Origin: Phycisphaerae bacterium
GTDB taxonomy: Bacteria; Planctomycetota; Phycisphaerae; Sedimentisphaerales; SG8-4
Assembly (NCBI GenBank): GCA_030603035.1
Contig: JAUVYQ010000163.1
Coordinates: forward strand, 1-5,385
Length of the DNA stretch: 5,385 nucleotides
Reading direction: 5' to 3'
Below the pieces are notes generated by a model that made no database searches, was not told where the DNA came from, and was given only the letters and a program-made list of their open reading frames with translations. The position numbers and the translations under genes are program-made. Positions 1 to 5,385 of the stretch are shown here, in pieces; the first letter of the stretch is position 1; each line of letters begins with the position of its first letter.

Positions 1-48
1 TGTTTGAAATTCGAGGGTTTTTTGATTACAGTGTGTTTTCATTGTATT

Positions 49-111
49 GCTCCTTTTCTTTTTGTTAACTTGTTTTTTCTAAACAAGTTATACCAGAAAA
101 GGAGCTTTTTT
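49..111 (+). terminator. Strong nested-hairpin intrinsic terminator of an upstream gene
   Basis: Two perfect stems are nested. The outer stem is 11 bp (GCTCCTTTTCT at 49-59 pairs with AGAAAAGGAGC at 95-105). The inner stem is 10 bp (TAACTTGTTT at 66-75 pairs with AAACAAGTTA at 81-90) around a 5-nt loop. An unbroken run of six T follows the outer stem at 106-111. Stem plus T-run on the + strand fits a factor-independent terminator for a + strand gene that ends left of the window. The complementary strand has no T-run after the hairpin, so I do not think it is bidirectional. It would insulate the clpB promoter region from upstream transcription. Confidence 0.8.
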
Positions 112-250
112 CAACTGGTGCTGTGAGAAATGCGGGCTAACTCTTGTGATTAGTTTTCATTATAACTACAATTGACAGCCACAGCAAAGTCTTACTCGGC
201 ATTGACAATCCCAGGCCGCGACGAGCAAAACTTTATGGGAGTAAATAACT

Positions 251-261
251 GCCAAATTGGC
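251..261. promoter_or_regulatory. Short palindrome, possible activator site upstream of clpB
   Basis: GCCAA-A-TTGGC is a perfect 5+1+5 palindrome. Its centre (256) lies about 98 bp before the start point predicted from the sigma-54 promoter at 328-343, a usual distance for the enhancer site of a sigma-54 activator. The motif is short and could arise by chance; no regulator is assigned. Confidence 0.2.
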
Positions 262-301
262 ACACAGGAAAAAGATTGAGGAAATTGTAACTGTTTGTTA
301 T

Positions 302-310
302 TGCTACAAT
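302..310 (+). promoter_or_regulatory. Candidate extended -10 promoter element for clpB
   Basis: TGCTACAAT matches the extended -10 form (TGn followed by a 5/6 match to TATAAT). No good -35 hexamer lies 16-18 bp upstream, so the call rests on the extended -10 alone. It would start transcription near 317 and may be a housekeeping alternative to the sigma-54-type promoter just downstream. The box also forms part of a 7-bp inverted repeat (AATTGTA 283-289 / TACAATT 305-311). Confidence 0.25.
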
Positions 311-327
311 TAGAATTTTGATTTTTT

Positions 328-343
328 GGGCACGCTGTTTGCT
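328..343 (+). promoter_or_regulatory. Sigma-54 (RpoN) -24/-12 promoter candidate for clpB
   Basis: GGGCACG-CTGT-TTGCT matches the consensus TGGCACG-N4-TTGCW at every specified position but the first. The diagnostic GG (329-330) and GC (341-342) are separated by exactly 10 bp, and a pyrimidine precedes the motif as in the consensus. Taking the GC as -13/-12, transcription would begin near 354. That leaves a 5' leader of about 43 nt with the clpB ribosome binding site at 383-389. Sigma-54 promoters need an ATP-dependent enhancer-binding protein, so clpB would be switched by a dedicated activator and not only by a heat-shock repressor. The sequence match is what I see; use of the promoter is inferred. 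Confidence 0.6.
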
Positions 344-361
344 GCTTATTAAAGCGCCGAC

Positions 362-381
362 AATATCCGATAATCGGTATT
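362..381. promoter_or_regulatory. Operator-like dyad between predicted start point and clpB RBS
   Basis: CCGAT (367-371), a single A, then ATCGG (373-377) is a perfect dyad. It is extended by AATA (362-365) and TATT (378-381) if the T at 366 is bulged. It lies about 8 nt after the start point predicted from the sigma-54 motif and ends one base before the GAAAGGG Shine-Dalgarno. A one-base centre is too tight for an RNA hairpin loop unless inner pairs open, so a DNA-binding site is the better reading. It does not resemble the CIRCE element. Confidence 0.3.
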
Positions 382-396
382 TGAAAGGGTTTGGCT

Positions 397-2976
397 ATGA
401 AATTCGACAAATTCACCCTGAAGGCCCAGGAGGCATTAGCGACCGCCCAGCAGATTGCGATGGCTAAATCGCATACTGTTCTGTCGCCATTGCATTTGTT
501 AAGCGCCGTCTGCGATGATGACAGCGGCGTTGTGGTTATGATTTTGAAAAAGATCGGCGCCAATATTTCGCGTATCAAAGAGATGATAAAAAGCGAACTT
601 GGGCGACTGCCGGAAGGCAAAAGTAGTAATCAGATTATGCCTGACCCGGCCCTCAATCAGATTGTTCTCGATGCCCAGAACCGGGCCGATGCAATGGGTG
701 ACGAATATTTGAGTGTGGAGCATCTTTTTCTTTCACTTGCTTCGGTGCAAAGCGATGCGAAAGAGATTTTACGGCTTAACTCGATTACGCCTGAACAGAT
801 TGAAGGCGCCCTGAAAGAAATTCGCGGGCCGGAAAAGATAACCGACCAAACTCCGGAGGATAAATACAGGGTGCTGGAGCGCTACGGCATTGACCTTCTG
901 GAGATGGCCCAAAAGGGAAAGCTCGACCCCGTTATCGGCAGGGACGAAGAAATCCGGCGATGTATGCAGGTCCTCAATCGCCGAACGAAAAATAATCCGG
1001 TATTAATCGGTGAGCCGGGCGTGGGCAAGACCGCAATTGTTGAAGGCCTTGCCCAGCGGATAGTCGCAGGTGATGTCCCCACGGGTTTGAAGAATAAAAG
1101 AATCATCGCTCTGGATATGGGGGCGCTGATAGCGGGAACGAAATTCAGGGGCGAATTTGAGGACCGGCTCAAAGCTGTATTGAAGGAGGTCGTTGGCGCT
1201 GAAGGGCAAATAATACTTTTTATTGATGAGCTGCATACAGTTGTAGGTGCAGGCAAAGCTGAAGGCGCGGTCGATGCGGGCAACTTGCTAAAGCCGTCGC
1301 TTGCGCGGGGCGAGCTGCGCTGCATCGGTGCGACTACGATTGACGAATATCGAAAGTATATGGAAAAAGACGCTGCGCTCGAGAGGCGTTTTCAGCCGAT
1401 TTTGATTGACCCGCCGAGCGTTGAAGAAACCATAGCCATTCTTCGAGGCCTGAAGGACCGCTATGACACACACCACGGCGTCCGGATTACGGACTCTGCG
1501 CTTGTGGCGGCCGCAACTCTGTCAAATCGGTATATTTCCGACCGATGGCTGCCGGACAAGGCGATAGATTTAGTTGACGAGTCGGCTTCGAAATTGAGAA
1601 TCGAGAATGATTCGCTGCCTGCCGAGTTGGATACTATTCGCAGGAAGATTGTTCAACTTCAAATCGAACGCCAGGCATTGAAAAAAGAAACCGACAAAGC
1701 AAGCAAAGAGCGATTAAAAAATACCGAAAAGCAGTTGGCTGAATTGGAACAGCGGGACAAAGAGCTTACAGCACAGTGGGAAAGTGCAAGAGGTGACATC
1801 GACCAGATAAAACAGCTTAAAGAAAAAATCGAAGAGGCCCAACACCAGTTCGAAAACGCCCAGCGTAAAGGCGAATTGGAGACCGCCGCCCGTCTGAAAT
1901 ACGGCACAATCGCCGATTTGAAAAAAGAGCTTAACGAAAAAGAGGCCCAGCTTTCCAAATCCGACAGGGCCATAATTCAGAACGAAGTAACCGAAGAGCA
2001 CATCGCTGAAGTTGTATCCAAATGGACGGGGATACCCGTTGCGAGATTGTTGAGCGGTGAGCGTGAAAGATTAATGAAGATGGAGGAGGCCATCGCTGAA
2101 AGAGTGGTCGGCCAGGATGAGGCGGCTGCGGCACTTTGCAATGCGGTTCGCAGGAGCCGGTCGGGATTGGGCGACCCGAATCGGCCGATAGGGACATTTC
2201 TATTTCTCGGGCCGACGGGCGTGGGCAAGACCGAGCTTACCAAGGCGCTTGCAGATTTCCTGTTTAACGACCCGGCCGCTATGATTCGGATTGATATGAG
2301 TGAGTTTATGGAGCAGCATTCCGTCGCCCGGCTTATCGGCTCGCCGCCCGGCTATGTCGGCTACGAGGAAGGCGGGCGATTGACCGAAGCTGTTCGCCGC
2401 AAGCCGTATTCGGTGATTTTGCTCGATGAGATTGAAAAGGCACATCCGGATGTCTTCAATGTGCTGCTGCAGGTCTTCGACGATGGCCGATTGACTGATG
2501 GAAAAGGCCGGACCGTCGATTTCAAGAACACGGTGATTATTATGACAAGCAATATTGCAAGCCAGCAGATTCAGCAGCTTACCGAAGAATCCGGTGCCGA
2601 CTGGGAAATCGAGGCCCACGTCAAGGATGCGCTCAAACAGCTCTTTAAGCCGGAGTTTTTGAATCGGGTCGATGAGATAATCGTTTTCCATATGCTCACA
2701 AAGGACGATTTAAGAAAGATTGTCGATATCCAGCTCAATTACCTCACGGGACGTCTGAGTGCACGCAAGATTGGAATTGAATTCACCGACAACGCCCGCA
2801 AGCTGATTATGGACGAAGGCTATGACCCCGTTTTTGGTGCAAGGCCTTTGAAGCGGACGATTCAGCAGCGATTGGAGAACCCTTTAGCCACCGAGCTTTT
2901 AGCCGGCAAATTCACCGACGGCGACAAAATAAAAATCGACGCCGACGCCCACAAATTCACATTTGAGAAAGTCTAA
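397..2976 (+). CDS. clpB: ATP-dependent chaperone ClpB (protein disaggregase)
   Basis: A cytoplasmic Hsp100 hexamer that works with DnaK/DnaJ/GrpE to thread proteins out of aggregates. The order is complete: Clp N-domain (about 1-150); NBD1 with Walker A GEPGVGKT (205-212), Walker B with D277/E278, arginine pair R330-R331 and pore loop KFRGEFE; a long charged coiled-coil middle domain (about 400-522), which marks ClpB rather than ClpA/ClpC; NBD2 with Walker A GPTGVGKT (605-612), pore-loop GYVGYEEGG (Y653), Walker B D677/E678 and the GAR sensor-2 motif before the C-terminal small domain. At 859 residues it is about as long as the E. coli protein. ATG 397 is chosen because GAAAGGG (383-389) sits 7 nt before it; an in-frame TTG at 391 would be too close. 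A sigma-54-like promoter and a dyad lie upstream. No terminator is evident after the stop. Its last 40 codons recur at 3536-3655. Confidence 0.98.
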   Translation: MKFDKFTLKAQEALATAQQIAMAKSHTVLSPLHLLSAVCDDDSGVVVMILKKIGANISRIKEMIKSELGRLPEGKSSNQIMPDPALNQIVLDAQNRADAMGDEYLSVEHLFLSLASVQSDAKEILRLNSITPEQIEGALKEIRGPEKITDQTPEDKYRVLERYGIDLLEMAQKGKLDPVIGRDEEIRRCMQVLNRRTKNNPVLIGEPGVGKTAIVEGLAQRIVAGDVPTGLKNKRIIALDMGALIAGTKFRGEFEDRLKAVLKEVVGAEGQIILFIDELHTVVGAGKAEGAVDAGNLLKPSLARGELRCIGATTIDEYRKYMEKDAALERRFQPILIDPPSVEETIAILRGLKDRYDTHHGVRITDSALVAAATLSNRYISDRWLPDKAIDLVDESASKLRIENDSLPAELDTIRRKIVQLQIERQALKKETDKASKERLKNTEKQLAELEQRDKELTAQWESARGDIDQIKQLKEKIEEAQHQFENAQRKGELETAARLKYGTIADLKKELNEKEAQLSKSDRAIIQNEVTEEHIAEVVSKWTGIPVARLLSGERERLMKMEEAIAERVVGQDEAAAALCNAVRRSRSGLGDPNRPIGTFLFLGPTGVGKTELTKALADFLFNDPAAMIRIDMSEFMEQHSVARLIGSPPGYVGYEEGGRLTEAVRRKPYSVILLDEIEKAHPDVFNVLLQVFDDGRLTDGKGRTVDFKNTVIIMTSNIASQQIQQLTEESGADWEIEAHVKDALKQLFKPEFLNRVDEIIVFHMLTKDDLRKIVDIQLNYLTGRLSARKIGIEFTDNARKLIMDEGYDPVFGARPLKRTIQQRLENPLATELLAGKFTDGDKIKIDADAHKFTFEKV
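2854..2973 (+). repeat. clpB 3'-end direct repeat, copy 1 (partner 3536-3655)
   Basis: The final 40 sense codons of clpB align without gaps to 3536-3655: by hand 104 of 120 bases (about 87%) and 34 of 40 residues agree. The copies are 682 bp apart start to start and bracket the retropepsin gene. About half of the 16 differences are synonymous (for example Phe TTT/TTC, Asp GAC/GAT, Leu TTA/CTT), and several amino-acid changes are mild (Ile/Val, Asp/Asn). That is more silent change than neutral decay would give, so the copies probably spent time apart as functional clpB ends. Confidence 0.9.
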
Positions 2977-3124
2977 TCTCGGATCAGTAAAAGATTTGAT
3001 TCAGCCAAATGTTTTGGTAAAATCATTATTGATTACAGGATAACGAAGTAAAATGAATTATTTTCTCGAATATTTCTAAAATTGGGACAGAAAAGTTTAG
3101 ATATTTCTCATGTGATTTCAAGCT

Positions 3125-3478
3125 ATGGAACATTCGTGGGTTGACATCCAAATTAGTGATTTAGAAAGAAAACACTCCAAGAAAGTCAATGCTCTGGTTG
3201 ATACCGGAGCAAGCTTAACTACTCTGCCTAAGAAGCTTGCAGACGAACTGGGCATTAAACCAACCAGTCAAGAGGAGGTTTCTACAGGGGCCGGAATTAT
3301 AGAGGTCTCGAGAGGTGAAGCATGGATAAAGGTTAATGGTAAAGAAGGCCCGTTTAGTATCTGGATTTCTGATATAATAGATAAGGTGTTACTTGGCGTA
3401 GTTGTTCTGGAATCATTTGGCTTTAAAGTGGACCCAACAACCGGGACACTGGAGGAAAAGCCATTATTATTATATTGA
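3125..3478 (+). CDS. Retropepsin-like clan AA aspartic protease, single domain
   Basis: A 117-residue protein with the hallmarks of small prokaryotic retropepsin-like proteases: strand-rich N-terminus, catalytic motif ALVDTGASLTTLP with D26-T27-G28, and a second hydrophobic-hydrophobic-Gly element VLLGVVVLE (88-96) followed by GFKVDPTTGTL (99-109), a typical ending for the family. One DTG motif per chain means an active enzyme would be a homodimer, as in viral retropepsins. There is no signal peptide or membrane segment, so it is probably cytosolic; the substrate is unknown. ATG 3125 is the only usable start after an in-frame TGA at 3113-3115. No clear Shine-Dalgarno precedes it, so translation may be weak. 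It lies 148 nt after clpB, looks more AT-rich than clpB, and is bracketed by two copies of the clpB 3' end, which suggests it came in with a rearrangement. Confidence 0.85.
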   Translation: MEHSWVDIQISDLERKHSKKVNALVDTGASLTTLPKKLADELGIKPTSQEEVSTGAGIIEVSRGEAWIKVNGKEGPFSIWISDIIDKVLLGVVVLESFGFKVDPTTGTLEEKPLLLY

Positions 3479-3526
3479 CTGGTTCACCAAGTGTTTAGAT
3501 GGTTTGAGTCTTTAGGATAGTCTCTT

Positions 3527-3667
3527 ATGCCGGAGCGCACCGTTCAGCAGCGATTGGAGAACCCGCTTGCCGGCGAGCTTTTAGCCGGCAAATTCACCAA
3601 CGGCGACACAATAAAAATCAACGCCGATGCCCACAAATTCACGTTCGAGAAAATAAAGACTGCATAA
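3527..3667 (+). pseudogene. Detached copy of the ClpB C-terminal tail (46 codons)
   Basis: From 3536 onward this frame repeats the last 40 residues of the ClpB upstream (34 of 40 identical), from the [11 protein letters not shown] segment to HKFTFEK, then adds five codons (K-T-A after the shared end) before TAA. Homology may continue a few codons left with a 3-nt gap. Everything else of clpB, including both ATPase modules, is absent, so it has no chaperone activity. The frame is intact and has an ATG at 3527 with AGGA at 3514-3517, 9 nt before it, so a 46-residue peptide could be made. I read it as the leftover end of a second or displaced clpB; a small peptide that docks on ClpB is possible but unsupported. 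Confidence 0.8.
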
Positions 3668-3688
3668 GCAAATTTCTGCTTGATTGTT

Positions 3689-3751
3689 CTTAACTACAGC
3701 GGGAAAATTGTTTATTCTGTGTATAGTATAATTTTATGTACTGTAGTTAAG
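3689..3751. repeat. 11-bp perfect inverted repeat around a 41-nt AT-rich loop
   Basis: CTTAACTACAG (3689-3699) is the exact reverse complement of CTGTAGTTAAG (3741-3751). The 41 nt between them are AT-rich and contain the -10-like TATAAT at 3727-3732. The right arm overlaps the first bases of the AAGGA Shine-Dalgarno (3749-3753) of the short Tat-leader frame that follows. In DNA it could be a pair of operator half sites or the ends of a very small decayed element; as RNA, only a transcript entering from upstream would contain both arms. Confidence 0.6.
3727..3732 (+). promoter_or_regulatory. Perfect TATAAT -10-like box inside the inverted repeat
   Basis: TATAAT is an exact -10 hexamer, overlapping a near-match TATAGT at 3722-3727. 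The best -35-like sequence, TTGTTT at 3708-3713, is only 13 bp upstream, which is too close, so the promoter is incomplete by standard rules. If active it would start near 3739 and serve the Tat-leader remnant and the gene at 3900. Confidence 0.25.
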
Positions 3752-3761
3752 GATTTCCACA

Positions 3762-3845
3762 ATGACCCGCAGGGAATTTATTAAATCAGTAGGCTTCGGC
3801 ATCGCAGCATTTGAGCCGCCAAAGTCTGTCATGCAAAACAAATGA
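3762..3845 (+). pseudogene. Truncated Tat signal peptide: 5' end of a lost exported protein
   Basis: The 27-codon frame begins MTRREFIKSVGFGIAAF, a textbook twin-arginine export leader (R3-R4-E-F followed by a hydrophobic stretch). Such leaders start many exported oxidoreductases and sulfatases, notably in Planctomycetota. It has a proper ribosome site (AAGGA, 3749-3753, 8 nt before the ATG). After about residue 17 the signal-peptide character stops, the sequence becomes polar (EPPKSVMQNK) and a TGA ends it. I see no recognisable continuation in the other frames before the next gene, so the mature part has been deleted or replaced rather than merely frameshifted. Which protein it belonged to cannot be told. 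Confidence 0.55.
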
Positions 3846-3899
3846 AAACTGGAGCTGGATAGGCCGGACCAATAATAACCGCCTGAAAGGAGTCTTCTC

Positions 3900-4334
3900 A
3901 TGTCAAAGTTAAAACGGTTGAGACGGAAACGAGCGCTGCAAAAAAAGGCCAATATCCGAAACATGGCTTTGAAAAGAAATTTGAGTGCAACACTGGGGCC
4001 CCGGAGCTTGTTGAAACAGATGACCCAATACCATCAAGACGTACTTCAAAACATCGAGTTCAATCTGGTCACCGGCTACCGCAACGACCACAGTATCGAC
4101 GATTGCATCGTTGCGGACGCTTTGAAAGCAGCTATCAATGATAATGTGCCGCAGGACCCACGGGCCATATCATTGAACGAGGGTTTGGAAGATATCCGCC
4201 AGTTCCGCAGCGACGTTTCGGACGATATATGGCGGAACTGCTTGCGAGTTGTCTTGCAGTCCGTTTACAGGCATTCCAACTTGACGCCAGACTCAAGGGA
4301 TTATCTTAACTTTGTTTCTGATTTTATTCTTTGA
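3900..4334 (+). CDS. Hypothetical protein with a highly basic N-terminus
   Basis: A 144-residue protein I do not recognise. ATG 3900 follows a strong Shine-Dalgarno AAAGGAG (3886-3892) with 7-nt spacing, which strongly supports a real, well-translated gene. The first 26 residues carry 12 Lys/Arg (KLKRLRRKRALQKK and following). The rest is mixed and largely helical-looking, with an acidic patch HSIDDCIVADALKAAI (64-79) and a C-terminal segment with W111, C114 and an aromatic end (DYLNFVSDFIL). No signal peptide, membrane span, zinc-binding cysteine cluster or enzyme motif is visible. The basic tail suggests binding to nucleic acid or another polyanion, but this is inference only. It stands 146 nt before glnA with no terminator seen between, so read-through into glnA is possible. 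Confidence 0.8.
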   Translation: MSKLKRLRRKRALQKKANIRNMALKRNLSATLGPRSLLKQMTQYHQDVLQNIEFNLVTGYRNDHSIDDCIVADALKAAINDNVPQDPRAISLNEGLEDIRQFRSDVSDDIWRNCLRVVLQSVYRHSNLTPDSRDYLNFVSDFIL

Positions 4335-4347
4335 CCAGTGGGAGACG

Positions 4348-4392
4348 ATGGAAATTGAATTTTTGAAATTTGTCTTGCAGTTTTCGGCATAA
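4348..4392 (+). other. 14-codon leader frame upstream of glnA, faintly GlnA-like
   Basis: ATG 4348 opens a 14-codon frame ending at TAA 4390-4392. GGGAG (4340-4344) precedes it but only 3 nt away, so translation is doubtful. Its peptide MEIEFLKFVLQFSA can be laid against GlnA residues 11-24 (EKDNIKFITLQFTD) with a one-residue gap, sharing E, KF and LQF. The underlying DNA also shares TGCAGTTT and AAATTT. This may be a decayed partial copy of the glnA start, or chance. The rest of the 4335-4480 gap shows no convincing promoter or terminator. Confidence 0.2.
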
Positions 4393-4480
4393 AGGCCAGA
4401 ATACGCCATATCATATTATCAACGTTTTAGGCTGGAGACGTAAAAAAATGTCGATTGTCAATTAAACGAAGGGAATCGAA

Positions 4481-5385
4481 ATGGAAGTCCAAAAGGTGTT
4501 AAAGCAGGTGGAAAAAGACAATATAAAATTTATTACCCTGCAGTTTACCGATTTATTAGGCGTCATAAAGGAGCTCATCATACCGGTTGAAGAGCTGGAG
4601 GATGCATCACGCAACGGTGTCTGGTTTGACGGCTCTTCAGTTGAAGGCTTTGCCCGAATACAGGAGAGCGATTTATTTCTGAAGCCGGATATGGCGACTT
4701 ACGCCGTTATGCCCTGGCTGACCGAAGACGGCAAAACTGCGAGACTGATATGTGATATCTACCGGCCGGATGGCAAACCTTTTGAAGGAGACCCCAGATT
4801 TATTCTCAAACAAGCTGCCGCTGAGGCCGCAAAAGAAGGCTTTGAATATAACGTCGGGCCGGAGCCGGAATTCTATCTGTTCAGAGCTGATGATGAAAAC
4901 AGGACATCGCCTATAGATTACGGCAGCTATTTTGACCTTTCTTCTCATGAAGGATACAAGGCCATAAAGAAGATAATAGGTGCGCTTGAGAATTTTGGAA
5001 TTAAGGTTGAAACGTCTCATCACGAGGTTGGCTTCGGCCAATACGAAATAGATTTTAATTACGGACAATGCCTGGACATAGCCGACAAGGTCGTTACGTT
5101 AAAATACAGTGCGAAGAAAATCGCCCAGATGTACAATTTGCACGCCACCTTTATGGCCAAGCCGGTAATGGGTAAGCCCGGCTCCGGAATGCATGTTCAT
5201 CAGAGTCTGTTTGAAACTGAATCAAAGACAAATACCTTTTACGACGAAAACCAGAAATACAATTTGTCTAAGATTGCTTATAATTTTATTGCAGGCCAGA
5301 TAAAACATATCAAGGCGATGTGTGCGATTCTTTGCCCGACTGTGAATTCATACAAGAGACTGGTTTCCGGGTTTGAGGCGCCTGT
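4481..5385 (+). CDS. glnA: Glutamine synthetase type I, short (alpha) form; 3' end off window
   Basis: Makes glutamine from glutamate, ammonium and ATP in the cytoplasm; GSI works as a dodecamer. Start ATG 4481 has GAAGGGA (4468-4474) 6 nt upstream. Visible landmarks: beta-grasp LQFTDLLG (20-27) and DGSSVEGFARIQESD (50-64); metal-ligand motif GPEPEFYLF (126-134, E128/E130); HHEVGFGQYEIDF (180-192, E182/E189); GSGMHVHQSL (234-243, H238); NSYKRLVSGFEAP (289-301), where the window ends. Only 52 residues separate E130 from E182, so the roughly 25-residue insertion of the adenylylated GSI-beta enzymes is missing. This favours the alpha form (about 440 residues in total, so about two thirds is here), normally controlled by feedback rather than adenylylation. 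Slightly unusual residues are F185 and Y188 where Pro and His are common, and S296/F298 where Pro/Tyr are common. A 6-bp pairing TCGATT (4451-4456)/AATCGA (4474-4479) surrounds the ribosome site. Confidence 0.96.
   Translation, partial: MEVQKVLKQVEKDNIKFITLQFTDLLGVIKELIIPVEELEDASRNGVWFDGSSVEGFARIQESDLFLKPDMATYAVMPWLTEDGKTARLICDIYRPDGKPFEGDPRFILKQAAAEAAKEGFEYNVGPEPEFYLFRADDENRTSPIDYGSYFDLSSHEGYKAIKKIIGALENFGIKVETSHHEVGFGQYEIDFNYGQCLDIADKVVTLKYSAKKIAQMYNLHATFMAKPVMGKPGSGMHVHQSLFETESKTNTFYDENQKYNLSKIAYNFIAGQIKHIKAMCAILCPTVNSYKRLVSGFEAP

Noticed and set aside
137..153. CTAACTC...GATTAG as a CIRCE (HrcA) operator
   Set aside because: Only the outer few bases are symmetric; it lacks the TTAGCACTC-N9-GAGTGCTAA pattern.
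172..207. Two exact TTGACA hexamers (172-177 and 202-207) as -35 boxes
   Set aside because: Neither has an acceptable -10 sequence 16-18 bp downstream.
391..396. TTG at 391 as the clpB start
   Set aside because: It leaves only one nucleotide after the GAAAGGG ribosome site; ATG 397 has 7-nt spacing and gives the usual ClpB N-terminus MKFDKFT.
192..2691. Several long minus-strand open frames under clpB and its leader
   Set aside because: They lie antisense to a certain clpB gene, have no ribosome sites or recognisable domains, and are explained by clpB codon usage.
3005..3017. CCAAA-TGT-TTTGG hairpin as a clpB terminator
   Set aside because: Only 5 bp of mostly A-T stem and no T-run after it.
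3029..3038. TTGATTACAG repeated at 22-31 and 3029-3038
   Set aside because: A 10-base direct repeat is expected by chance in a window of this size, and the flanks do not match.
3053..3079. 8-codon frame (MNYFLEYF) between clpB and the protease gene
   Set aside because: Too short, no ribosome site, no similarity seen.
3479..3526. GGTTCACC-like stretch as part of a tRNA
   Set aside because: No acceptor, D or anticodon stems can be formed around it.
3734..3964. 76-codon minus-strand frame across the Tat-leader remnant and start of the 144-residue gene
   Set aside because: It opposes a gene with an excellent ribosome site and shows no recognisable protein features.
4673..5068. 131-codon minus-strand frame
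   Set aside because: It is antisense to glnA, whose conserved motifs are all in the + strand frame.

Overview
The window looks like a bacterial chromosome segment of moderate GC. Planctomycetota (Phycisphaerae/Sedimentisphaerales-like) is my best guess. It rests on the style of the proteins, an RR-type Tat leader remnant of the kind very common in that phylum, and a lineage-restricted-looking hypothetical protein. No rRNA or other phylogenetic marker is present, so this is tentative.

Layout, all genes on the + strand. Positions 1-396 are non-coding: a strong nested-hairpin terminator for a gene off the left edge (49-111), a stretch (112-250) in which I see no gene, then a regulatory region for clpB. 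That region holds a short palindrome, an extended -10 candidate and a very good sigma-54 (-24/-12) promoter match at 328-343. Positions 397-2976 encode a complete ClpB disaggregase. A small complete retropepsin-like (clan AA) aspartic protease gene follows at 3125-3478. Positions 3479-3899 form a mosaic of remnants: a second, diverged copy of the last 40 codons of clpB (3536-3655), an 11-bp perfect inverted repeat enclosing a -10-like box, and a Tat signal peptide start cut short after 27 codons. A 144-residue protein of unknown function lies at 3900-4334. A 146-nt gap leads into glnA (type I glutamine synthetase, short/alpha form), which starts at 4481 and runs off the right edge after 301 codons.

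The genes do not form one obvious pathway. ClpB is a stress chaperone and GlnA assimilates ammonium. The part that looks rearranged lies between them: the retropepsin gene sits between two copies of the clpB 3' end, as if DNA had been inserted or recombined there. The two observations most worth following are the sigma-54-type promoter in front of clpB and the duplicated clpB tail bracketing the protease gene. I found no CRISPR array, tRNA, rRNA, transposase or integrase, and nothing I would call a clearly new multi-gene system.
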